From contig OY829330.1 in assembly GCA_963691655.1 (NCBI GenBank), positions 5,573,800-5,637,799 of the forward strand: a stretch of DNA of 64,000 nt, written 5' to 3'. The position numbers and the translations under genes are program-made. Each line of letters opens with the position of its first letter. Positions within the stretch are counted from its first letter, which is position 1. This document shows, piece after piece, positions 31,557-42,204 of the stretch. Source of the DNA: Toxonevra muliebris. Lineage: Eukaryota; Arthropoda; Insecta; Diptera; Pallopteridae. The notes under the pieces are model-generated. The model saw only the letters and a list, made by a program, of their open reading frames with translations, was not told the origin of the DNA and did no database searches.

Positions 31557-32775
31557 TCTGAAAATATTTATTAATGTGTTAGAAAAATTGTGTAAAAATT
31601 TCAGAGTGGGATGCAATATAGTTTTCCAGATATTCAAATAATAAAACAACTACTACTAAAGTCGTCTGACTTCGAGCGGCGCGCACATGAATTTACATAC
31701 ATTAAAATGTACGTATTGTCACTTACTATATTTCGATCGCCTTTTCTTGTTTGTTTAGTTTATATCGTCATCTAAAATCCAAAAAGGCATAACTAAACAT
31801 TTTATTTTTTACAGGAGGAGCAAAGAACATTGTAAAATGAAAAATTTTATAGATTTAAGAAGAATGTAATTGTGTAGGTTTAGTATCACTTAGTTACATA
31901 TTATTATTAGAGAATATGAAACTGAAACCTAATTGTTCATATTTCATAATTTGACTTTTTTCTTTATTGCTAACTCAACAGTTAAAGATTTGTTTATCAG
32001 GCTTATTGAAACGTCCTTTTTGTCGAAATAAGAGTAGACAAATCCTACGCCGTTTTGTAACCCGTTTAGAGTAAAGTTTTCTGCTATTTATATCTTAACT
32101 ATAATAGATATTCGTTATCATCGGTCTCTGAGATTTCATTATCTGAGTTATTCAGTGTTTTTTTCAAAACTCCTAGACGTGATAAAACTATGTATAATAA
32201 GCAGCGAATTTTGAAATTGTACTCACAAATATCACTGGCACTAATATTTTTTATTTCCTGCAAGGAGAGCACAACAGATCACCCGGTTCCTAAAATTTAG
32301 TTTTTCAAGAATCGAAGCAGAAACTCTACGTAAACCTGTGTTTTTAATTTTTGAAACAAGTAATTTATTATTTAAAGGGTTACAGCAACTAAATTTAAAT
32401 TTAACTAATGTAGACATTTTTTTTTGTTGTTGACAGCGTAGAAACTCGAACGAAGCAAAAAATGGACGCGAAACTGTAAAACCAGCCTTAAGAGAACTTT
32501 TTGTAGTTCGTTCCTGTTCGTTTAGGTAACATGCAAAACAACAACAAATTTACGAATTTTGTTTTATATATAAAGTAAACAAACAACAAAAGTAAGAGAA
32601 AGTGATAGTAAGTACACTTGAACTTATGTAAATTCATGTGCGTGTCGCTCGAAGCCAGACGACTTTAGTAGTAGTTGTTTTGTTATTATTTGAATATCTC
32701 GAAAACTATATCGCATCCCACTCTGAAATTTTTACACAATTTTCCTAACACATTAATAAATATTTGCAAACAAAA
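31557..32775. mobile_element. Element with about 200-bp terminal inverted repeats
   Basis: 31557-31765 and 32570-32775 are long, imperfect reverse complements. Both contain the complement pair ACTACTACTAAAGTCGTCTG / AGACGACTTTAGTAGTAG and the pair TTTCAGAGTGGGATGC / GCATCCCACTCTGAAA. The interior (about 800 bp) shares a roughly 125-bp module with the foldback element at 7305. No transposase frame is present. Long inverted repeats without a gene suggest a non-autonomous foldback or MITE-like element. Confidence 0.7.
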
Positions 32776-32779
32776 AAAT

Positions 32780-33540
32780 TCAAGATTAGTTGAGATTTTT
32801 CTAACTACATAAAGCGACTTTAGCGAAGAGTTTTTCGGGTCGCTGATTAAAAATCTGAATTCCGTTTTGAAAATTTAATATAAAAATAATAGTAGTCTTG
32901 TGTTCGAGTTTAAAAAATTCTATTATTTTTTTTAATGTGCTTCAAAAGTACAACATATTGAGAGTATACTGTTAACAAAACTTAAAAAGTGTTTTTCTCG
33001 AAACAACGTTATTTCATCGGCCCAGGGGTCTGAAAGAATTCTATCGAGCCGATTAAGCTGAAATTCCAATACTTTATTCTACACGCCAATGGGTCTAGCA
33101 CCTTGTAGAATCGTTTATCTTTAATCATAATTTCCTATTTTTACTCCGATTTTCAACAGAAAACAACGTGATTTTTTATTTTTTTTTTTTTTAGAAGTCC
33201 GCCATTTTGTTATTTTTTAATAAAAATATTTAAATCGACTACCTGCCAGAATCGCAAGCCTACAGAATAATAATATATTTAAATTTTTTGTTTAAGATGA
33301 CTTCAAGTACCATTATTACTAGGGTCAGTCCCACACCTTTTGTAGGTGTCCACTTTGGTCGTAAAAAGCATTAAAAAAATATAGTAAAATAAACTCCAAA
33401 CAAATTTTTTTGTATAGTTGAAGATGTCAGTAATAACATATAAAAAAATTCAAATTAAGGAAATTGAATTGAATTAAAATTATTGTATTTTATTTTGTTA
33501 TAGTAAAAAATTGCCGAAATAACCTTGAAATTAAGCCAGG
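32780..33540. other. No gene seen
   Basis: AT-rich. No convincing coding frame. A phrase near 33000 resembles degenerate transposon sequence but is not assignable. Confidence 0.4.
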
Positions 33541-33544
33541 AACA

Positions 33545-33700
33545 CCAGACTACATCCTTAAATCTATTAGTAAATTGCTAATTTTTGGTTTCATCAGGTA
33601 GCTTATTGTACAGTTCGAGTCCTTTGGAGACAAACGAATTCTGACTAGCCATTGTGATATTGCAAGAAGCATTTTTAAAGCGTTTTCTCAATTGAAAATA
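33545..33700 (-). pseudogene. CR1-like LINE ORF2 C-terminal scrap
   Basis: The minus strand reads YFQLRKRFKNASCNITMASQ and then NSFVSKGLELYNKLPDETKN before stops. This is the NSLF..G..LYN.LP motif found at the extreme C-terminus of CR1/jockey-like RT proteins. The 5' side is truncated near 33700, where an unrelated plus-strand frame begins. Confidence 0.5.
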
Positions 33701-33701
33701 T

Positions 33702-33919
33702 GTAAAAAAAGAAGAGGACATGCTGAGAAAGCAAACCAAGAAACCGGCATTTGTACCCCCAGGAGGTAGCACCACTACAAAAATTGTTGCCACAAAAAAG
33801 AATACGGCAACCGCTTCATTTGTGCTTGAAAATCATGTTCGTGATTTTCAACCTCCTAAAGAATTAAAAAATCCAGCAGGAAAGGCTAATGATGCGGCAA
33901 GTAGTGAATATTTTTATTA
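33702..33919 (+). pseudogene. Unrecognised coding-like ORF, possible processed pseudogene or 3' exon
   Basis: From GTAAAAAAAGAAGAGGACATG the frame reads VKKEEDMLRKQTKKPAFVPP, then GGSTTTKIVATKKNTA, FVLENHVRDFQPPKELKN and ANDAASSEYFY, ending in TAA at 33917-33919. Charge, composition and codon pattern look like real protein rather than AT-rich chance. AT-rich sequence with AATAAAATAAAAA follows at about 33980. It abuts a LINE 3' scrap on the opposite strand. I do not recognise the protein. A retrocopy fragment or a terminal host exon are both possible. Confidence 0.35.
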
Positions 33920-33924
33920 ATAAT

Positions 33925-35150
33925 TCATTATCATTAAAAATGTATTTACCCATTTGCTTGTAAAACGTTCAATATGAAATAAAATAAAAATCATGAAATT
34001 TTCAACAAAAAAAGTGAAACATTTATTTAATGAATATTTTTAATTATTTGACATAGAAATTTTCAAATTTTTTTGAATGATCATACATAAAATCATACTG
34101 CTGATAATTCAACAATAGTTATGAAAAATATTTAATGTGTAATCCATTACATATAAACTAACAAATGTAGTAACTAGGGATGTCAATCCCGGGATTTGGT
34201 CTAAAAATGGTCCAGAAATCCCGAGATTGAAGAGACAAAATTCAGGCATTTGCGGGATGTGACAGTGTATTCTGAGATACATTGTTTTCTTTGTTTTAAC
34301 TCCAACGCCCAAAAAATTAAATGGACATTACACCAACATAAATTAGATTGCTTTTGGATTGCAACTAAAGAAATAACTGGTTATCGAATACGAATATTAT
34401 TTCGAATAAATTTCGAAAACGTAAGTGCATACAAAATTGCATTTTAATTTTTTTATATTTTGTTTAGCTTGGTGTTTGATATGGACGTGATATTTATCTC
34501 TAAAAAAAGAAAACGCTTGAAGTTATTTGATATTAGCAATAATATAATTCTTATTGCTGTTATATAATAAATTTCAACTTCCTCAAATTACTTGCCTCTG
34601 GCATAAAAACATAAAAAAATGGATAACGCCAACTTCAACGGCAAAAAATTTCGCCTATCTTGGCTAACCCAGATAATTCCAGGATATTGATCCTAAGTAC
34701 GTACCATTTTCATTTCATATGGTAAGCCCCAAGTCCAAAAAATGCTGTCGCACTGTGTAAATTACTTGAACAGATAATTTTGAGTATTGCAGGAAAAAAG
34801 CGTTCGAAAACTGCGTGATTTAAACAAATTTATTAATTATCCTAAAATTATTTGAAATTTCGAGTTCAAATTCGCGCACGGAGTCGTTTCGCACGAATAC
34901 GAATATAATAGGGCGTAGCTTTTGCATTGCCATTTGAAATTACGCCACGGTCTCACTGGTAGCTTCTGCTGTTGTTGTGGCGGAGTGGAAAAATTCTCTT
35001 GGAAATCTTAATGTAGAACCATATACAAGCATTGCGGGTGAATCATTTATGTCTGGCTTAAAAGTTACTCATAACCCTAGTAAAATCAATGATAAATGAT
35101 GTACCTGCTTTTTCGGGTCGATGCAAAAAATCAGGGAATTTAAACCAATA
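33925..35150. other. No gene seen
   Basis: AT-rich sequence with no supported frame. Confidence 0.4.
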
Positions 35151-35229
35151 TTGGAAAAAATCGCTAAATAATTATTAAATTATATTTTTTTTAAAATTTG
35201 TTGCGAATAATTGTCTTAAATGACCAATA

Positions 35230-35370
35230 CTTTTTTAGTCTTTCATAACCATTGTAAAGAAAAAAGTATTTTTTTGGTTATTCATAATTGTTATAAAAAA
35301 GAAAATATTTTTTTGGTCTTTCCTAACCATTATAAATAAGAAAACCTTTTTTGGTTATTCATAACTAGGG
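35230..35370. repeat. About 48-bp minisatellite
   Basis: Three to four degenerate copies of a TTTTTTGGTTATTCATAAC unit followed by (A)n-rich linker, for example at about 35235, 35275, 35315 and 35350. Confidence 0.6.
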
Positions 35371-35699
35371 CAAGGAATTTCATGCACTAAAAAATCGAAA
35401 ATATGCGCATATAATATGAACTTAAAATCAAAAAAATATGCAACTAAAACTGCAAAAAATGCACTAAAACATCTAAAATATGCAATTAAGAACAAAAAAT
35501 ATTTTGTTTTTGATCGCATATTTTCGGTAAAAAAAACTAAAATATTGCATGTAATTTAACAAACAAAGGACGAAAATAATTCAATTTAAAATACAAAATG
35601 AATTTATAAAAAGCAACAAAAAGTGTAAAATGAACATAAAAAGTTTAACATAAATCGTAGTTAAGTAAATATGTAAATGATCATGAGATCAATCCTTAT

Positions 35700-36230
35700 T
35701 TATTGTTTTGTTGGCGTAAGCAATAACAATTTTTAGAAGTTTTCAAATACAAAACTTTCCCGATTGGGTCTTAAAAAATGTTTCTTCAAAGAAAAGGATC
35801 GTTCTACATCAACACACGGACGATAGGAGTATAGAAAGCACAAAATTCATTTATAGAATAGTTATTTATAGAACAATTTTCTTCATTAAATTCCAAATTT
35901 ACATATCTTACCGGGATATCAATAGCATCATCTATGGAAACCCATAAGAAATGGTTTCTAAGGCGAACTTGATTTCTTTTAATAAACGAATAATATATTT
36001 GTTCGATATAAGTTTTGAGCAGTGACGTTTCATGAGGAATGATTTCATTAATATATGTTCTCAAAAAACTTCCTAATTGTGGATTGTAAAATACAATGGA
36101 ATATCTGCTGAAATAAAAGCTTGGCATAAATCCAAACAAAATATTTTAAGCCCTGCCACTGCAGAGGTAGTAATCAAAGGCTGTATTGTTTTATCTGAGA
36201 GCCGATCATTCAATTCTTTTAGTTTCGGGC
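35700..36230 (-). pseudogene. hAT-like transposase fragment, internally deleted
   Basis: Reading the minus strand from about 36230, in changing frames, gives KLKELNDRLSDKTIQPLITT, AVAGLKIFCLDLCQAFISAD, then GSFLRTYINEIIPHETSLLK. The stretch RLRNHFLWVSIDDAIDIPVR follows. The WVS.DD.. segment resembles the first catalytic region (W.S.DE.TD) of a hAT-like transposase family. Near 35790 VERSFSLKKHFLRPNRESF resembles the C-terminal end of the same family, so most of the middle is deleted. One frameshift lies near 36110. It abuts a gypsy fragment at about 36230. Family assignment comes from motif resemblance. Confidence 0.6.
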
Positions 36231-36754
36231 TTTTCAAATCCTAGTCAACTTGTAATTTATTTTCGCAGCTCCCTATGCATGAGAAGCGTTTTCTTGGTGG
36301 CTCATACTTTGCTGGAGACCAAATTGTATGGCGATGGTTTTAACATCTTTGGCACACTTTACAATTGCGAACAAAAAGAGCTGTATTGTATTTGATACCT
36401 GGCCAAAGGAACCTACTAGTCATTAATTTAGCCGTGGCAGTTTGTAGTTTGGCCATTATTTCCTTTCGAAACTCTAGAGGCACGTATGGTCAAATTTGTG
36501 AAGTAGAGGCGTCATATATTAGCTGTGTGTCACTGTCTGGAATTAAAAACTTTTTTAAAACGAGTGAGGTTGATAGAGTACCTGATTAGTTAAGCAGTTT
36601 CTGTAGTTCGGCATCATTTCGTTGAGAGGCAGCAATTTTGACATAATCTATGATTCGATCGACGTATTCTATTCGAGACAGTAAGTCGGCAGTCGCGTTA
36701 TCACTTCCTGGTGTATGACGAATGTCAGTTGTAAACTAGCCAATGAAATCGAGC
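36231..36754 (-). pseudogene. Gypsy pol fragment: RNase H tail and integrase zinc-binding part
   Basis: The minus strand gives FTTDIRHTPGSDNATADLLS, the end of Ty3/gypsy RNase H. It continues to RIIDYVKIAASQRNDAELQK and YVPLEFRKEIMAKLQ, then TAKLMTSRFLWPG and VRNCKVCQRC, the H2C2 integrase zinc-binding region. The usual HH part of the zinc site (before TAKL) is deleted, while CX2C is kept. Several stops interrupt it. The catalytic integrase core is absent because the fragment joins a hAT remnant at about 36230. The right end is cut by a MITE at 36755. Confidence 0.8.
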
Positions 36755-37139
36755 TGTTCCAAATTCTTCCAGAATCTTAATATTGCCCTAGTTATCCTTA
36801 AGAAAAATTGTGATGGAAACAATTTCTTAAAATTCAATATTTTAGAAGTTATCAACGATTAAAGCTATTTACTTTTTTAAAGCCTGTTTTTAAGCCGTTG
36901 ATTCAAAACCGATTGGGTATTTTCCACTAGAGACCTCTATATTTTTTTCTGAATCTTATTTTTCTCATATATGGTAATCTTTCAAAAAATCCACTAGGAG
37001 CAGAAAAAAATCGAACTTTGCACATTTCATATATCACGTAGGCAAGCTAATGTATATACATATATATAAATATTTCGTAAAAAGGATCACGTACGATTTC
37101 AGGGTTTAAAAATTTAAGATTCTGGAAGAATTTGGAACA
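36755..37139. mobile_element. MITE with 26-bp perfect terminal inverted repeats
   Basis: TGTTCCAAATTCTTCCAGAA and on to 36780 is perfectly inverted at 37114-37139 (26 bp). The 385-bp element has no coding frame. It directly flanks the gypsy fragment (RNase H side). No target duplication is obvious, so family membership is open. Confidence 0.7.
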
Positions 37140-38260
37140 ATTCTGCATAATATTTAGTTTGGTTCATTTTGATCATACTTGCCGCTGCTTCAAGACCGCT
37201 GTGTGTGAATGTCTGCAAACACATTTTTTATTATTCGCTTAAAACGAATACTCTGCATAGAGAAATACAATCAGCGACCATTATAACCCACATATACAAA
37301 GTTTCATGAAAATCCCAAACAATTAAAAAAATTGGATCAACTTTTATTTTGGCCACAGATTTCAGTTCAGCGATTCCTAAAACTCGTGTAACAGATTTCA
37401 AGCAAATCGGAAGACTTTTTGACTTTTGGCCAACAAACTAGGTTCGCTAGCCCACTGTGTAATGGTGTTACCAAAACATATGTCACAGGTTAAAATAATC
37501 ATCAAAAAATCATTTTTGTGGTAAGGATCGAAAAGAGACATGAATATTCATATATAAAAAATATATATATAAAAAAAAAAAATGGAGTTAACTTCTTTGC
37601 CATATAAAGAACTTTTTTATCTTGAAGACAAAACACAAAACTTAGTGCACTTTTTTTGTTTATGTTTCTGTTCAAATTCTGAAAATTTTGTCTATAACAA
37701 ATATGTGACTGAATTTTTGCAATCCCATCAAAAGTGTATGGAGTAATTGGAAATAATATTGAGGCTTTATATGCGCATTGCATGGTGATGCTTTTATGTG
37801 TATGTATATATGTATGTACATACGTACCCAGCGGTGAATTGAGGCGTAGAGCTCAATAAGTGCTTAACTGGTCTATTAGCACATACAATGCAAAAATACG
37901 GAAAGCATACACGCGACACAGGCATGTTGAGCTTTCAAAACAAATGTACTGCGCGATGTCGAATGAAGAATATTATGATGCTATTTTAATGTTTTCCATT
38001 ATGTTGGAAATTATTATTTTTTAGATTCATTGTTGCAAAGCAAAAAACAAGGGAATTAATTACACTGTGCTCGAATCGGACACTTTTTTCGTGACAACTG
38101 GGGCACCGAGGTGATTAATCTAATTTTTGTAGGTTAGATTTTTTTTTACTATTTGTTTAATGTAAATCGATCGAAATATTTTCGCTTTTTTTCGTTTTTT
38201 TAATTTTGATAAAAATAACTCGAAAATAAAAATGAAATGATTTCTAAGAGTGATTTTTCA
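37140..38260. other. No gene seen
   Basis: AT-rich, with short TA and ATGTATGTA runs near 37560 and 37800. No supported gene. Confidence 0.45.
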
Positions 38261-38262
38261 TC

Positions 38263-39045
38263 TCAACAATTTATAAAATTTTGTTTTTCAATTGTCACAA
38301 ATGTCACTTGATGGAAGCGCTCGCCATGCTCATTGAATTGAGCTAGAGTTTGTTTGACGAATTCTTCAACATGGTTATGTAAAAAATGAATTTTTAATGA
38401 CATCCGAACGTTTGTATGCTGAAAAGCATTGAACATGTTTTCAATTAGTATGCGCCTATTTTTGGATCGTTTAGTTCCAAGAACATTTTCAATAATAGCC
38501 TTTACACAATCCCATAATACAGCCTGCATCTCACTGAGTGCAAACGACAAATATCCGGTCCATTGACTCCTGTAAAATGATGATATTTCAACTGATCTAC
38601 ACTTAAATTTAAATAGATTCCAATTCATACCTTCTTTTATTTTCATGCCACATAATCGTGTAAAAATGTGTCGCAATTCGTTGAATGCTTGCCCTTCTGG
38701 ACCCTTTATAAAATTTTTGACAATTCCTAGTTTGATGTGAAGTGGTGATAGTAAAACTTTTTCAACTGTCACAAGTGGAATTTAAATAATATTGTTTTCT
38801 CGCAATCTAGATGCGTCACGTGCAGGCCAGTTCCCTTTATTGTAATGATAGCCGGCAAAATGAGTTTCCCAGAAGCACATAAAACACATATTTTTGGTGT
38901 AACCTGTTTGCATACTCTTAAAAGGGCCACAACTTTTAAGTCTGCACAGATTAGTTTTTTTTTTAAACTTAAAAATATATAGGGTGACATTCATTTCCGT
39001 AAGTCGAAAAAGTCGGCACCCCCTCGATCGGTTCGTTTTGATCAA
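38263..39045 (-). pseudogene. Broken member of a multicopy arthropod protein family (EHGERFHQ motif)
   Basis: Two overlapping frames together give one protein segment. It begins SCGPFKSMQTGYTKNMCFMC and WETHFAGYHYNKGNWPARDA (frame 39045-38782), then VTVEKVLLSPLHIKLGIVKN, MSLKIHFLHNHVEEF and NEHGERFHQVTF (38772-38263). The PPLHIKLG..K.F.K, M..K.HFL..H and EHGERFHQD motifs are shared by a large set of uncharacterised arthropod proteins present in many copies, which suggests a transposon-derived family. Function is unknown. At least one frameshift lies near 38770. The N-terminal part and the end after FHQ are missing. Calling it transposon-derived is my inference. Confidence 0.6.
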
Positions 39046-39180
39046 AAAATAGTCTGTGTAAACTTTTAGGACAATTGGATAAGGGGAAATAGTGCCCCAA
39101 GAGCTCCAAAATTCGAAAACTTTTTTTTTTGCACAAAATTTATAGATCTATCAAAGAGGACTAATTCACTCATATAATTC
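38985..39180. repeat. Repeat shared in inverse with 43600-43765
   Basis: The segment with AAGAGCTCCAAAATTCGAAA and GATCGGTTCGTTTTGATC matches the reverse complement of 43600-43765 with scattered differences. It overlaps the 5' edge of the EHGERFHQ pseudogene. Confidence 0.6.
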
Positions 39181-39593
39181 CTAATAATTGTTGAATAAAA
39201 AAAAAGTTAGCTTAAATTACCCGATTATTTAAATCTAGCAAGTTCTATGAATGTAATTTTTCGCACAACAGCTTTTTTTACTTATTCGTTAAAAAAAAAA
39301 CATAGTAACACCTGAATAGTTGTATATATGCGTGTCTATATGCTTCATTAGAATATGAAATCAATTTTTTCTGTAATAATCTTTTTTTTATCTGCCGCTG
39401 CTAATAACGATATTTAGTCGTCGTACTTTTTGCACTCTTAAGGGCTAAAATGCACGGAAAAATTGTAACATAGAAAAATCAAAAAATTAAGTAAGCCGCG
39501 AATCCAAAGAGTTTTTGGTCGCTACAGTCTACTTAATCTTAAATTCCCTTATGACCTTCGATACACCTTTCGACTCCTTCAGTTTCTGCTTAA

Positions 39594-39965
39594 TTAGAGC
39601 CCAATAAATAATAAATTTCTAAGGGAACTTGTTTTTTTTTTTTTGGTTTCTGTACTTTTCTGGCATATTTCCCCGCTGATCCATTGTGTAAAAGTTGTTG
39701 CCTTCGAAAAGTCCGCAAATACGTCATCCATGATGCAACACTGAAATTTTGTTACAAAGTTTGCTTGTAATTTTTTTTGTTCTATTTCTTGTGTCAATAT
39801 TTTTCGTAGCATTCCGAACTGGGACTTTCTGAACTTTGTACGATATATTTGGAAGTATTTGGATTTATATGAAAACAATTTCCTTGATACGTTTAGTTCC
39901 GTGTCTCCCGATTCACATTTTCTGCCAGATCCTACCTTTCGATCGTGATCGTTTAGAATTGTCAT
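39594..39965 (-). other. Unrecognised 123-codon open frame
   Basis: The frame includes SGRKCESGDTELNVSRKLFS and FQCCIMDDVFADFSKATTFT, with a Lys-rich tail. Composition is not clearly random, but I recognise no family and see no splice or promoter context. It could be a remnant of an element or chance. Confidence 0.2.
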
Positions 39966-40171
39966 TCAAGTTCACAAGTTGGCTAACAGTTTGATAGTCT
40001 CTTAAAAACTATCATAAACTGATCGAATGGGGCCTGTTTGAAAAAAAACGGCACCTAGAATCATTTTCTCAAAAACACATACGCTCTCTCATGTATTAGA
40101 CTTTGAAATAACGAACTGTTATGCAGACTAGCTACAATGAGAAAAACACAACAACAAATAAGTATATGTAT

Positions 40172-40500
40172 AGAACGGTAGTAGTAGTTCCTTTCAATAT
40201 TTCTGTTCAGTGAAGATATTTGGAATGATATCTGTAATTTAGGTCTACGATTTCAAACATTAGTAGCTTATATAGGATATTGAAAGACTAAGAACTATCA
40301 CTAAGATCACTGATGAGGAATTGTGGCAAATTCCGAAACGGCCGTCGGATTTACCCGTCTGTATATACTGTTGTTGTTTTGACTACATTTGTTCATTAAG
40401 CCTGTTTATATATAACTTCAAATAACGAATTAAACATGAACTTAGTCATGACTTTGAAAATAAACGTCTGGATTTAATTTCCATAGTTTCCTAAAAACTA
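40172..40500 (+). repeat. 311-bp repeat, dispersed copy
   Basis: Matches 13873-14185, including ACTAAGATCACTGATGAGGA, TTCCGAAACGGCCGTC and TAGTCATGACTTTGAAAAT. A single unit only. Confidence 0.75.
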
Positions 40501-40869
40501 TCAGTTTGACGGGACATTTGAACAGTTTTGGCAATTTTTAAGCGCCTCTAGGTATTTCGGATTTTGTTAAAAAACTTGCAGAATGATTTTTCGAATTTCA
40601 GCTTGAGTATCTATTTTTAGCAAACACTTTCGTGGAAATAAAAATAAATAATTTGGCTTCAGCTGTGATTAAAACCAAAAACGATGATATTGTCGTCGTT
40701 CAAGCAGAAATCACTAAGTCCAAATTAATTTTTTTTAATTGGACCCGTATTAATTAGCTTCTATAATTCGAATGACATAAAAAATTAGATTTTTGTTGAT
40801 CCAGTTGAAACGTATACTAATGTGTATATCAATCTATTTTTTTTTTTTTGGTGGAACAGCAAAAGAAAT

Positions 40870-41323
40870 ATTCAAGAATACAGCACTCAGACAAGTTTTA
40901 CGTCCATTAAGTAATAACAGAAAGTCTGTTAGACGCTTCGAGATAACAGGTAACATGGCCTTTGTCTGTCTAAAGCCCCTCAGTTCCTCCTATTTATTAT
41001 TGTGGGTCGAATCGACCCACTTATTAATGATGGTTTTGATGGCTGTAGACGACAAAGAGGGTACAGGTTCTGGGCCCAGGAAACCAGTCTCCGAAACTTA
41101 TCTGGCCAGATGGTCAGCAGACTCATTTCCAAACATTCCTGAGTGTCCAGGAACCCATCAACAGCAGGCTATTGTGTTTTTCAACACAATCAAGCCTGGG
41201 TTTACAATGCATAACCAGTTTAGATGTGGTTAGAGGATTAAGCAACGATTTAAACGCAGCCTGACTGTCACTAAATACACAGATACTCCTTTCTCTCCAA
41301 CCATTATCAATGACATGGTCCAT
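40870..41323 (-). pseudogene. LINE RNase H region (inverted 5' part)
   Basis: On the minus strand ICVFSDSQAAFKSLLNPL is the middle RNase H motif. After a frameshift come LLWVPGHSGMFGNESADHLA (last motif) and a downstream segment with RQTKAMLPVISKRLTDFLLL. The homologous protein would continue with a V..ITGHC segment, and exactly that appears on the opposite strand at 41650. The piece is therefore an inverted 5' portion of the LINE whose 3' end lies at 41640-41935. It is broken by stops and frameshift. Confidence 0.75.
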
Positions 41324-41332
41324 TCAGGCTTG

Positions 41333-41440
41333 CCAACTCGGGGGGAATTTCCCCATTTCGGGGGAATGGCGAAACTCTGGGGTAATGGGGGAATGACTCC
41401 AATATTTGGGGGAATTTTAAAACAAAGTTTTGGGTTGACT
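41333..41440 (+). repeat. GGGGAATTCCCC-ended module, end-only copy C
   Basis: Begins TTGCCAACTCGGGGGGAATT and continues with repeated GGGGGAAT cores, matching the left end of the 15697 copy. It sits exactly at the inversion junction between the two LINE pieces. Confidence 0.6.
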
Positions 41441-41639
41441 TTAATTCTTCATCAATATCTCTCTATTTACTCTTTTCGAAAATTTAATCGCTGTTAGCTA
41501 GCAATTTTCACTACTAGTCAAAAGATAATGAAGCAGCTATAAAATCAGTTGATAGTGTATTTACTATCCCTAAGGTGGTCGGTAACAGCCGACTATCTCT
41601 TAAAGTGAAGTGAAGTCAAGCTAGGCGCAGCATTCCCTA

Positions 41640-41935
41640 TTCCTTACGTAATCCTATTAAGAACGTAGTGGCAATAATTACCGGGCATTGTGTGATTGGT
41701 AGATATGCCAATAGATTGGGAGTGCCCACAAACTACTTTTATAGGAGCTGCCTTGGTGAATAGGAGGAGAAAATGGCTTTTCACCTTCTCTGTTATTGCA
41801 CAGCTCTTGCCAAACGTAGGTTGGCATCTTAAGGTCAACTCTTCTTCAACAATCCAGCCGATTTCGAATCTGCTGATATCAGAGATTTAGAGAATTTAGT
41901 AAAAACTACAAATTGGTAATAAAGATACTTTGTTC
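41640..41935 (+). pseudogene. LINE ORF2 C-terminus (direct 3' part)
   Basis: The plus strand reads PIKNVVAIITGHCVIGRYAN and RLGVPTNYFYRSC, then in another frame KMAFHLLCYCTALAKRR and DIRDLENLVKTTNW, ending in TAA. The C..C...HLLC.C.ALA pattern is the C-terminal zinc knuckle of LOA/I/R1-type LINEs. It continues the RNase H piece found inverted at 40870-41323. Broken by a TGA or TAG after RSCLGE and by a frameshift. Confidence 0.75.
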
Positions 41936-42204
41936 CAGTAGTTATAATTAAAACAATAAAAATCATATCGGGGCAAAGTAGAATCGGCACTTTTTTTTAA
42001 TTTTGGAGGAAATATTACAAAAAGGTTATTTTACAGCAAATGCAAAAAACGTCTTACAATCCAGAGGGATTATTATCGAAAACATGCAATTTGTTATTTA
42101 TTAAAGGCAAATACTTAAATAAAAATATAAACGAGAATTAAAAATTTTGCTCTAGTTAATACTATTTCGGCACAACAGTTCATGTAGGACCTAGACCGAA
42201 CTTT

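Noticed and set aside
40793..41233. 146-codon plus-strand frame as a gene
   Set aside because: It is antisense to the clear minus-strand LINE RNase H fragment (SDSQAA, WVPGHS motifs).
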